A stretch of DNA of 39,000 nt, from contig JAHBUB010000032.1 in the NCBI GenBank assembly GCA_019638285.1, positions 1 to 39,000 on the forward strand. Direction: 5' to 3'. Source of the DNA: Cyclobacteriaceae bacterium (GTDB lineage: Bacteria > Bacteroidota > Bacteroidia > Cytophagales > Cyclobacteriaceae). Positions within the stretch are counted from its first letter, which is position 1. Every line of letters starts with the position of its first letter. The notes beneath the pieces are model-generated. The model searched no databases. It saw only the letters and a program-made list of their open reading frames with translations, and was not told where the DNA came from. The position numbers and the translations under genes were made by a program. Below, in pieces: positions 1 through 6,404 of this stretch.

Positions 1-403
1 CTTTGTTTGAAATTGGATTTTGCTCAAAGTCAGTTAGAGTTGTTCTATCTGCTGATAGTTTTTTCAATTCCACAATTATTTCTGAAAAAGAATCTAAACT
101 GTCCGCAATAAGTATTGCCTCCCATTCATCCTCTCCATGAACTGCTGTCAATACCTGTAATTGTTTGGAGCTAGTGTCAACAAAAATTGGATCACCAAGT
201 AAGCTATCTACACCAATTACCAGCCATTCCTCTTTCCAATCACCTTCGTGCCCTGTTATCAATGAGTTATTCTTATCATCTACGCTAAATCCAACTTGTC
301 CTCCGTCAAGCTCGTCTGCTGGAAAAAAAACTATTTCATTATATCCTATAGAGACCTCCGAATTGCTCCTTAGAAATTCTCGTATTTTTTCTAGAATTGT
401 CAT
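1..403 (-). CDS. SMI1/KNR4 (SUKH-type) protein, 3' end off the window
   Basis: An open frame of 134 codons starts at the ATG complementary to 401-403 and runs off the left edge without a stop. The product begins MTILEKIREFL and contains GDWKEEWLVIGVD followed by GDPIFVD, which is the typical core of SMI1/KNR4 domains (acidic stretch, then E-W-L-x-I-G, then G-D-x-I-x-x-D). Known SUKH members often serve as immunity proteins against secreted toxins or as partners in contact-dependent systems. That role is only inferred here because no toxin gene is visible. It lies next to a recombinase gene in the same direction, which suggests an accessory cassette. The family call rests on motif recognition. 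Confidence 0.7.
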   Translation of the reverse strand, partial: MTILEKIREFLRSNSEVSIGYNEIVFFPADELDGGQVGFSVDDKNNSLITGHEGDWKEEWLVIGVDSLLGDPIFVDTSSKQLQVLTAVHGEDEWEAILIADSLDSFSEIIVELKKLSADRTTLTDFEQNPISNK

Positions 404-411
404 GCGTTAAA

Positions 412-446
412 CGGCAATTGCCTACAACAATTGGGTATGCGTTGTA
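412..446. repeat. Two small dyads between SUKH gene and recombinase
   Basis: GGCAATTGCC (412-421) is a perfect 10-bp palindrome. It is followed by TACAAC, 12 nt, then GTTGTA (423-446). Read on the minus strand, AACGCAT occurs twice as a direct repeat, once before each dyad and once next to the SUKH start codon. This could be a regulatory or recombination site. The arms are too close together (12 nt) for an integron attC site. Confidence 0.35.
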
Positions 447-478
447 TGTGTGATAAATCCCTTTTACTTTTTCCCATG

Positions 479-1609
479 TTAATCTAGTAAGTTTTTGATA
501 GTGTTAAAAGCATTGGTGGCAACGTGTGCATAAATTTCGGTGGTCTTAAGCGAATTATGCCCTAATAGCACCTGTATATTCCTTAAATCTGTGCCACTTT
601 CCAGCAAATGGGTCGCAAAACTGTGCCTGAGCATGTGGGGACTTACTGGTTTGAAAATACCCGCTTTCCTGGCTGCGCTTTTTACAATTTTCTCCACACT
701 GGTCCCTGTGTACGGGGTGCCTCCTGGCCCTTCAAATAAATACTTTTGGGGGCGCCACTGCTTAAAATATATCCGCAAATCTTCCAATACATTATGAGAC
801 AATAGCGAATACCTGTCTTTATTACCCTTTGCACTCTCAATCCTTATCACCATACGCTCGCTGTCGATGTCGGTAAGCTTCAAATTCAACAACTCGGCCC
901 TTCTTAAACCCGCAGAGTACAACAGCGCTACAATGCATTTATGCTTAATGTTAGCGGTATTATTAATGATCGCCAATACCTCCTTTTTGCTGATTACCTT
1001 GGGGAGTTTGTGCTCTTTTATTGGCCGCTCCATGTCATAGAAGCGGTTGGGCATGTCCAGCACAATTTCATAGTAGAACTTAATGGCATTTATCGCCTGA
1101 TTGATGTAAGAGTTCGAAACCTTCTTTTTTATCAGTGTGGACAGGTACTCCTTGATGTGCAACTCGTTCAATTCAGTGGGATCCGCATCTTTGTAGTGAT
1201 TGAGATACTGCTCAAAACACCTCACATAAGAGCGAATGGTGTTGTTAGAATATTTCTTCAATTCAAGCTTTTGGAGGTACTCCTTAGGACAGCGTTTATA
1301 ATCCACCTTCAAAATGCGATCCTCTGCCCAGCGAATGTCGCCATTGCTGTTCCCCTGTATATTTACAGGTCTGTTTTTAAAGAAATATCGGGTATTTATC
1401 CAGGCGACCCCGCGAAACGTGGAATAGATGGCATCCAAGTTTTGATGGGTGTTTTTTATGTAAACCACCTGGTATTCCTCACTCCATTTTACCTGGGGCA
1501 ATTGCTTGGCAAGTGCCTGAATGACCTTGTTGGGGTAAAACAAAATACCAATGCATTTTTCATTATTAATGATATAATGGCGCAGAGTGATGTTGTATAA
1601 CTTTTCCAT
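479..1609 (-). CDS. Tyrosine recombinase / integrase
   Basis: This 376-residue protein is of the phage-integrase/XerC-D type and would cut and rejoin DNA through a 3'-phosphotyrosine. An N-terminal arm (about 1-100) precedes a SAM-like core-binding domain (about 105-195) and the catalytic domain (about 205-376). Visible catalytic residues are Arg236 (GLRRAEL), Lys264, His325 and Arg328 (HMLRHSFATH), His351 (LLGHNSLKTT) and nucleophile Tyr360 (EIYAHV). The set is complete, so the enzyme is probably active. Arg236 to His325 is only 89 residues, matching Xer-like enzymes and lacking the extra segment of integron integrases. Its neighbours (SUKH fragment, zinc-finger gene, decayed genes) fit a mobile or accessory locus. 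The exact target site is unknown. Confidence 0.92.
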   Translation of the reverse strand: MEKLYNITLRHYIINNEKCIGILFYPNKVIQALAKQLPQVKWSEEYQVVYIKNTHQNLDAIYSTFRGVAWINTRYFFKNRPVNIQGNSNGDIRWAEDRILKVDYKRCPKEYLQKLELKKYSNNTIRSYVRCFEQYLNHYKDADPTELNELHIKEYLSTLIKKKVSNSYINQAINAIKFYYEIVLDMPNRFYDMERPIKEHKLPKVISKKEVLAIINNTANIKHKCIVALLYSAGLRRAELLNLKLTDIDSERMVIRIESAKGNKDRYSLLSHNVLEDLRIYFKQWRPQKYLFEGPGGTPYTGTSVEKIVKSAARKAGIFKPVSPHMLRHSFATHLLESGTDLRNIQVLLGHNSLKTTEIYAHVATNAFNTIKNLLD

Positions 1610-1654
1610 GAGGACAAATCTTAATAAAGAAGCGACATGGAATGCGATACTAAG

Positions 1655-1667
1655 CGTATAATATACG
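1655..1667. promoter_or_regulatory. Palindrome CGTATAATATACG in divergent intergenic region
   Basis: This perfect 13-bp palindrome lies between the recombinase start (1609, minus) and the zinc-finger start (1693, plus). Its 11-bp core GTATAATATAC recurs exactly upstream of the PadR gene at 9485-9495. It could be an operator or overlap an AT-rich promoter. No function can be proved from sequence. Confidence 0.35.
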
Positions 1668-1692
1668 TATATTCAACTTATAACTTTTGGTC

Positions 1693-2064
1693 ATGAATGT
1701 TTGTCCTACCTGCGGAGAAACCATAAAAGGGAGAAAAGATAAAATCTATTGCTCACCCACCTGTCGGTCTGCAGCGCAATATGAAAACCGTTTGCTCAAA
1801 GAGCAATTCTACTTACAGGTGGACAGGCAATTGAAAACAAACCGCAAAATCCTTAAACAATACAACAAAAGTGGCTTCACCACACTGCGAAAAGAAAAAC
1901 TAATGGAAGAGGGTTTCAACCCCAAGTTCTTTACCCACTATTGGAAAAACCAAAAAGGACAAGTCTATTTATTCTGCTACGAGTATGGATTTCTGTCACT
2001 TCAGGAAAACGGAAAAGAAAAATATCTGTTGGTGACCTGGCAAGATTATATGAAAGAAAAGTAG
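1693..2064 (+). CDS. Small zinc-finger protein, function unknown
   Basis: This 123-residue protein starts with a treble-clef-like zinc site: Cys4-Pro-Thr-Cys7 and Cys20-Ser-Pro-Thr-Cys24, followed by RSAAQYENR. The rest is basic and aromatic and ends with YLLVTWQDYMKEK. I chose the ATG at 1693; an in-frame TTG six bases upstream is less likely. The zinc site near the N-terminus suggests nucleic-acid or protein binding, but no function is known to me. The gene is divergent from the recombinase and shares a palindromic intergenic region with it. A second, broken copy of its C-terminus lies just downstream. Confidence 0.75.
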   Translation: MNVCPTCGETIKGRKDKIYCSPTCRSAAQYENRLLKEQFYLQVDRQLKTNRKILKQYNKSGFTTLRKEKLMEEGFNPKFFTHYWKNQKGQVYLFCYEYGFLSLQENGKEKYLLVTWQDYMKEK

Positions 2065-2112
2065 ATGGCCTCTTGCTAAGAAGAGTCAAAATAGCCTCCG
2101 TACCATTAGCGC

Positions 2113-2134
2113 GCCTGCCCGGCTTGGGGCAAGC
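2113..2134. repeat. GC-rich hairpin inserted in gene remnants
   Basis: GCCTGCCC pairs with GGGCAAGC around a short loop, with one mismatch. The GC-rich palindrome stands out in AT-rich surroundings and resembles the GCCTGC/GCAGGC arms of the larger dispersed repeats at 5.6 and 9.7 kb. It separates the zinc-finger gene from its duplicated tail. Confidence 0.35.
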
Positions 2135-2251
2135 AAAGAAAAAAGGAAAACTACCTACTGGTGAACTGGCAGGATGATATGAAAAAGTATGTACCCCCTA
2201 TAAATACAAAAACCTGTAGTTGCCGGCAAGCCACTCAATTCCAAAAACAAT
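2135..2251 (+). pseudogene. Duplicated 3' end of the zinc-finger gene
   Basis: In one frame this stretch reads KENYLLVNWQDDMKK, closely matching KEKYLLVTWQDYMKEK at the C-terminus of the intact gene ending at 2064. The DNA is similar too (CTGGTGAACTGGCAGGATGA versus TTGGTGACCTGGCAAGATTA). The N-terminal two thirds, including the zinc site, are absent. It is therefore a remnant of a paralogue or tandem copy. The right boundary is approximate. Confidence 0.6.
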
Positions 2252-2257
2252 TCCACC

Positions 2258-2389
2258 GAAAAAGTTGGAACTACAAAGTCGTATATTTCAAAAATTGAGA
2301 ATAATATAAAAGAGGCATGTATTTCCACTCTGCAAAAGATTATTGAACCAGGACTCGGTGGACAACTTGAGCTCTCAATAAAGATTTGA
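2258..2389 (+). pseudogene. C-terminal remnant of a Cro/C1-type HTH (antitoxin-like) gene
   Basis: The frame reads EKVGTTKSYISKIENN and ends LGGQLELSIKI before a TGA. KVGTTKSYISKIENN is the recognition-helix part of a Cro/C1 HTH, and LELSIK-type tails are common in HigA-like antitoxins. No start codon and no first half of the HTH are present, so the gene is truncated at its 5' end. No partner toxin was found next to it. The HTH call is firm; the antitoxin assignment is inference. Confidence 0.6.
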
Positions 2390-2725
2390 TTTAAGACCCA
2401 AAGTGGCCAGCCGACAACAATATGTTTGTGTCATGTGCTTCACTGCCTACTTGAAAGAATGTGCGTCTTACCGCGCCTTTTGTGTTTTTCAGGATAGATA
2501 GGATGCGAGGTCTTGCCGGAAGTTCTCTTACTTATCTGGCCTCGAGCAGACCTGCCTGCCGCAGGCAAGCTTGGCATCTGAGATTGCAATAAGTTCTTCG
2601 CTAAGTTTTTCCGACCTTAGAGGGAACCACAAAAGGTGCTATTTTAGTAGTGACTTATTAAAGGCGGCAAGCGACCACATATATAGGCGATATCATACAG
2701 GGGTTTTAGTTTACGATGGATTTCA
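2390..2725. other. Non-coding, degraded stretch
   Basis: No gene is recognisable here. A short minus-strand open stretch (about 2530-2640) reads WFPLRSEKLSEELIAISDAK and may be a fragment of an old gene, but I cannot place it. A GC-rich palindrome, GCCTGC-C-GCAGGC, sits at 2554-2566. The region looks like decayed mobile DNA. Confidence 0.5.
2554..2566. repeat. Palindrome GCCTGC-C-GCAGGC
   Basis: A perfect 6-bp stem with one central base. The same arm sequence brackets the hairpin of the large dispersed repeats (for example at 5656-5687), so this may be a minimal or decayed relative. Confidence 0.35.
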
Positions 2726-3102
2726 TCATTGGTAGCGTTTGGTTAAACTTACATTTATCAACTCGTCACTTCTAAAGCCAAAGACGGCTCTGATGTAGTT
2801 CTTCACCGCTCTGCCCGTGTTTACCAGGCGCTCCTGGCCTTCGCACGTCACTGCTTTGCGCTGTTTGTACAACTGCCTTAGTCTCAACTCGACTTTCATC
2901 ACCAACTCGTTGAGGCTTCTCAACTCCAATACCCTTTGCGCAAGGCACTCCACGGTCAGTGCTTCCACCACGGGGCGGTACACTGAAGGGTGGTCAACGC
3001 TCTCAACTGAAGGTTTTGTTGTCCGGGGTTGTAGGCTCCTCCTAACCCGATGCAGACGCCCTTGAGCCTCCCAAAGGCTTGCATGGTTTTCACGTAGAAC
3101 AT
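2726..3102 (-). pseudogene. Frameshifted hypothetical gene
   Basis: Two overlapping minus-strand frames together resemble one gene. The first starts at an ATG (3102) and reads MFYVKTMQAFGRLKG, then GAYNPGQQNLQLRALTTLQ, and stops near 2960. The second frame continues VEALTVECLAQRVLELRSLNELVMKV and ends RAVKNYIRAVFGFRSDE before a TGA at 2728-2726. The AYNPxxQxLQLxALxTL pattern reminds me of a hypothetical protein family that occurs in several copies in Bacteroidota, but I cannot name it. One frameshift near 2950-2980 would join the parts. I call it a pseudogene with moderate confidence; a short real gene in the second frame remains possible. Confidence 0.45.
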
Positions 3103-3213
3103 CACCTAAAATGTTAAATTGTGATACATACTCCCAATGCGGAAAAACCCTATAATAATGTTTCGTTTTTATGGATTATTTTTAAAAATATTTTTTATTT
3201 TTTGGCCGCCAAC

Positions 3214-3237
3214 CCCTTATCGGGATTGAAATAAGGG
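3214..3237. promoter_or_regulatory. Dyad CCCTTAT-N10-ATAAGGG
   Basis: A perfect 7-bp inverted repeat lies about 70 bp upstream of the M28 peptidase gene. A near-consensus Bacteroidota -7 box (TATATTTA, 3261-3268) follows, with TTG about 14 bases before it. The dyad may be an operator or the end of an upstream transcript. Confidence 0.3.
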
Positions 3238-3303
3238 ATTCAATTATTGTATTTTATCCTTATATTTAGTCGTATCATGGCCTTGTCACTATAAAAATAA
3301 CGC

Positions 3304-4779
3304 ATGAAAGTCAATTACTTACTGCCCTTGTTATTCGCACTCTTATGCTCGTGTGAATCAATCACTCAAAATTCAAATGCAATCGATGCGATTAAAGAAG
3401 CTGATTTAAAAAGGGATCTCTATGCCATGGCCGATGATCACTTTAGAGGAAGAGAGTCTGGCACCCTTGACGAATTAAAGGTTTCTGTCTGGCTTGCGGA
3501 GCAGGCACGATTGGAAGGGTTGGAACCAGCGGGTGATGATGGTACTTACTTCCAGTTCTTTAACATACAGCGCGCCCGACTTTCTGAAAATAGCAGCCTT
3601 ACCATCGGCAATCGATCGTATGCACTTTTTAAAGATGCACTTCCCATGCAATCGATTGAATCAAGCGTTTCCGCTCCAACAGTTTATATCGCAGACTTTA
3701 ACGCAATTAGTAATACGGATCTAAAAAATAAAGTAGCCATCGTATCCATTTCTTCAGAAGGCATTCATCAAAATATTTCCATTCCCGGAAGAAGATATTA
3801 TCGTTTTGTGTATCAAAAATATGCTCCTCCCATCATTGCAAAAGGTGCGGCTGCCATCATTTTTATTGCCGATGAAGTGGCGGATACCAATTGGAAAGCA
3901 ATTGTCCCTTATCTGCAGCGAGGAGATTATCAAGTAGACGTTCCCTATGCCAAGAAAAGTTCAGCACCGGCATCCATTCCTTCTCTCTGGCTTCACGCCT
4001 CTGAACATGACTATGTGAAAAGCGCTAAATTAAACGCTAACATTCAGTTGCGATTAGAAACTTTTGAATATCCCTCAGTAAACATAGTTGGAAAAGTGAC
4101 CGGTACCGATTCAAAATTAAAGAAGGAATATGTTCTCTTTAGTGCACATCAAGATCATGATGGAGTGCGCACCTCGCTGAGCAAAGATTCTATTTTTAAT
4201 GGAGCCGATGACAATGCCAGTGGAAGTGTTGCTTTGCTTGCCATCTTACGGGCCTTTAAGAAAGCGCCTGCAAAAAGATCAGGCCTTTTTGTATGGCACG
4301 GTGCAGAAGAACGGTCTATGCTTGGCTCCCGTTGGTTTGCCAATTATCCGACCGTTCCGAAAGAGGATATTGTGGCCGTACTTAATGCGGATATGATCGG
4401 GCAAAATAATATTGACAGCATGGCCTTGCTTGGGTCTCAAGCTCCACATAAAAACTCATCCGATCTTGTGGCGATGGCACTGGAAGCCAACGCTGCAGGG
4501 CCTAAATTTAAACTGGATACGGAATGGGATAAAGTAGATCATCCTGAAGGATTTTACTTTAGAAGTGATCATATGCCCTATGCCAGAGTAGGAATTCCTG
4601 CAATCTTTTATACCTCCTGGTTACATCCCGACTATCATACGCCCAGAGACGAACCCCAGACCATCAATTATAAAAAACTACTGAAGGTGGCACAATGGAT
4701 GTACCTCACAGGGTGGGCCGTGGCCAATAATCCTGAACGACCTAAAGTAGATGAAGGGTTCCAGTTAGAGAGGCCATAG
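3304..4779 (+). CDS. M28-family zinc peptidase, lipoprotein
   Basis: This 491-residue protein has a lipoprotein signal (lipobox LLCSC near residue 17), so it is probably exported and membrane-anchored. The M28 fold is clear and all metal and catalytic residues can be seen: His282 (SAHQDHD), Asp303 (GADDNASG), general base Glu335 and ligand Glu336 (WHGAEERS), Asp363 (NADMIG) and His445 (PDYHTPRDE). A PA-like insert (about 120-260) precedes the catalytic core. The family removes N-terminal amino acids from peptides with two zinc ions; exact specificity cannot be told. It stands alone, with a near-consensus promoter box about 35 bases upstream. Confidence 0.93.
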   Translation: MKVNYLLPLLFALLCSCESITQNSNAIDAIKEADLKRDLYAMADDHFRGRESGTLDELKVSVWLAEQARLEGLEPAGDDGTYFQFFNIQRARLSENSSLTIGNRSYALFKDALPMQSIESSVSAPTVYIADFNAISNTDLKNKVAIVSISSEGIHQNISIPGRRYYRFVYQKYAPPIIAKGAAAIIFIADEVADTNWKAIVPYLQRGDYQVDVPYAKKSSAPASIPSLWLHASEHDYVKSAKLNANIQLRLETFEYPSVNIVGKVTGTDSKLKKEYVLFSAHQDHDGVRTSLSKDSIFNGADDNASGSVALLAILRAFKKAPAKRSGLFVWHGAEERSMLGSRWFANYPTVPKEDIVAVLNADMIGQNNIDSMALLGSQAPHKNSSDLVAMALEANAAGPKFKLDTEWDKVDHPEGFYFRSDHMPYARVGIPAIFYTSWLHPDYHTPRDEPQTINYKKLLKVAQWMYLTGWAVANNPERPKVDEGFQLERP

Positions 4780-4845
4780 CAACGTATGTAGCACCAAAAC
4801 AGGACGATAATAGCGCAAGTATCTCGCTCTTGCCCCTGACAATGG

Positions 4846-5196
4846 CTATTCTTCCGACAGCTTATCAATGTATTGCCTTAGCTCATCCAACTTATCCTGA
4901 GGGAGGCTCTTGATCTTTGGGAGGATACTGCCTTTGCGTTGTCGGTTGGTGAGTTTCTTTAAAGGATGTTTACTCAGGTTCCCCATGGTCCTCGGTACTT
5001 CCCATACCAGCAGGTCATCGGGTGTACAATTGAGGGCGATGCATAGTTGCTCCACATGATCCATGCGGATGGAGCGGGAATTGGTGCGCAACAACCGATG
5101 GGCTGTATGATAATTGAAGCCTGCCTTTATCAGGAAACGCAATGGATCCTGCACCTCCCGGCTCTCCATGAGGGACTGTAATTCAAATTTCAGCAT
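4846..5196 (-). CDS. XRE/Cro-C1-type HTH transcriptional regulator
   Basis: This 116-residue protein has an HTH of the YozG/HTH_26 kind. After GFNYHTAHRLLRTNSRSIRMDHVEQLC comes ALNCTPDDLLVWE, the hallmark end of this domain (about 20-72). The C-terminal half is basic and then helical (KLDELRQYIDKLSEE) and may dimerise. The start is the ATG at 5196, about 25 bases downstream of an AT-rich promoter-like stretch. It converges with the M28 gene (66 bases between stops). Targets are unknown. Confidence 0.85.
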   Translation of the reverse strand: MLKFELQSLMESREVQDPLRFLIKAGFNYHTAHRLLRTNSRSIRMDHVEQLCIALNCTPDDLLVWEVPRTMGNLSKHPLKKLTNRQRKGSILPKIKSLPQDKLDELRQYIDKLSEE

Positions 5197-5243
5197 GATG
5201 TAATAGGGTTTTACTCTGTTAAATTAGTATTTCCTTATGAATT

Positions 5244-5498
5244 ATGGAAAAATTTGTAAAAAGATTGTTAAATACTGAAAATCCCGTGGTCTCTTCCTTC
5301 TGCTTATTGGAAGATTACTTCATGCAGGTGGACTCAATCATCAGCCCATTGCAATCTTCTGTTAGCTCATTGGGAATAGCCTCCTGCTCATTGGATAATA
5401 TCTACACTCAATTGGAAACTACCGCCAGGCTATTGGAAGATAGCGCAAACCCATTACCTTCTTCCGTATGGCGGATAGAAACTACCAAAAAACCATAG
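5244..5498 (+). CDS. Possible heptad-repeat small protein
   Basis: The 84-residue frame is almost entirely made of 7-residue units, each from one 21-bp DNA repeat: SPLQSSV, SSLGIAS, CSLDNIY, TQLETTA, RLLEDSA, NPLPSSV, WRIETTK. The third position is always hydrophobic (L, V or I) and Ser/Thr/Asp prevail at positions 5-6, so an amphipathic helix or coiled coil could form. No clear ribosome-binding site or family match is evident. It may equally be a non-coding minisatellite, because 21-bp repeats keep any frame open if one unit lacks stops. Confidence 0.3.
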   Translation: MEKFVKRLLNTENPVVSSFCLLEDYFMQVDSIISPLQSSVSSLGIASCSLDNIYTQLETTARLLEDSANPLPSSVWRIETTKKP

Positions 5499-5515
5499 GA
5501 CTCTTCCGCAAAGTA
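5285..5515 (+). repeat. Degenerate 21-bp tandem repeat (minisatellite)
   Basis: An ATTGGAA-like core (CATTG, CTATTGGAAGATAG) occurs at 5306, 5348, 5369, 5390, 5411, 5432 and 5453. The spacing is exactly 21 bp throughout, with 42 across one diverged unit. Weaker units extend to about 5285 and 5515, giving roughly ten to eleven units. Units differ by substitution only and no indels are seen, which suggests selection on frame or on spacing. Confidence 0.8.
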
Positions 5516-5560
5516 GGTGGAATGTTGCTTTAGAGTGCAAGCGAGACACTTGCGCTGGTT

Positions 5561-5941
5561 GGGGATTCCTCGGTCGTTCCTCCCGCCAGTTGGCGGGCAC
5601 GCTGAATGACGTTAAGGAAAGAAACTTAGCCCGAAGCACTCGTCACTCAGAGCCAGCCTGCGCGTAGCCGCTTCGGCAAAGGCAGGCGTAAGCGTGGAGT
5701 CTCTATCTACGAATGAAATGGTGACAGAATACTCAATGAGATTCCTCGGTCGTTCCTCCCTCTGAATGACGTAGGGGGAGATTGCCACGTTATTCCACTC
5801 ACCAGCCACTTCTCTATTCCTTCTCCAGTTGGCGGGTACGCTGAATGACGTTGAGGAAAGAAACTTAACCCGAAGCACACGTCACTCAGAGCCAGCCTAA
5901 GCGTAGCCGCTTCGGCAAAGGCAGGCGTAAGCGAGGAGTCT
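5561..5941. repeat. Composite dispersed repeat, copy A
   Basis: This unit consists of a palindromic module (5565-5701), a short spacer, a middle block (5733-5820) and a second copy of the palindromic module (5821-5941). Each module holds CCCGCCA-GT-TGGCGGG (degenerate in the second) and a 33-bp core at 5662-5694 and 5901-5933 that is identical in both. The core contains the hairpin GCCG-CTT-CGGC, enclosed by GCCTGC/GCAGGC arms in the first module and by a degenerate left arm in the second. The middle block shares 48 identical consecutive bases with copy B. The right edge overlaps the stop codon of the GIY-YIG gene. It is non-coding despite open frames. Confidence 0.85.
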
Positions 5942-6240
5942 CACCAATTTATGATTTCTGAGTACAAGTCCTTCCATGAAGGATTTAATTTTCCTATAAG
6001 TTCATTCTTCCACTTCCTACTTTTCCCCTTAATGTATTTTTCCCGTGCTATTGCTTCTTCAATAGAATGAAATCCTTCGTGGTATACCAGTATTGTTAGA
6101 TTATACCTAGCAGTAAAACTTGTCTGGTATACTTTGTCTTTGTGTTCTGAAATTCTGGCTTGCAGATCCGATGTCACTCCAGTATACAGCGTAGTTTTGT
6201 TTTTGTTTGTTACTATATAAACACTTCCTCCTCTTACCAT
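5941..6240 (-). CDS. GIY-YIG nuclease domain protein
   Basis: This 99-residue protein is a single-domain GIY-YIG nuclease of the small UPF0213/YhbQ-like kind. It shows VYIVTN (GIY strand), LYTGVTSDLQARISEH (YIG motif with the catalytic Arg in ARISEH), EAIAREKYIKGKSRKWKNELI (metal-binding Glu in REK) and a closing LNP. The family cuts DNA; the biological role of the stand-alone small members is unsettled. The TGA stop lies exactly at the border of dispersed repeat A, so the repeat abuts or provides the gene's end. The start is the ATG at 6240. Confidence 0.88.
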   Translation of the reverse strand: MVRGGSVYIVTNKNKTTLYTGVTSDLQARISEHKDKVYQTSFTARYNLTILVYHEGFHSIEEAIAREKYIKGKSRKWKNELIGKLNPSWKDLYSEIINW

Positions 6241-6306
6241 ATATGAAGGTCAAACAAATTTTGATACGTGAATTCTTTCCATGAAGTTAATTAATAAATC
6301 GGATAT

Positions 6307-6388
6307 TAGATTCTGTGTGAGGTAAGGGCAGGCCTATTATAAGTTTAAAGATTCGGTAACGAGATTCTGCTTGTGGCAAGGAAGGTGG
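6307..6388 (+). repeat. Short direct repeat pair (28 bp)
   Basis: Two related 28-bp segments, 6307-6334 and 6361-6388 (the latter starts GAGATTCTGCTTGTGGCAAG), lie downstream of the FtsX gene. A third copy at 9625-9652 lies beyond the PadR gene and matches the second in 23 of 28 positions. Together they bracket the PadR-permease module. Confidence 0.5.
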
Positions 6389-6404
6389 TTACAATAACGA
6401 AGTG

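Noticed and set aside
412-446. Possible integron attC site next to the recombinase
   Set aside because: The arms are only 12 bases apart and do not match both core boxes; the recombinase also lacks the extra segment of integron integrases.
941-1600. 219-codon plus-strand frame opposite the recombinase
   Set aside because: Antisense shadow of a gene with a complete catalytic site; hydrophobic but without a family pattern.
5454-5878. Minus-strand frames reading FLSLTSFSVPANWR...EERPRN inside repeat A
   Set aside because: They are open only because of the repeat sequence and recur in both modules; no start, ribosome site or family support.
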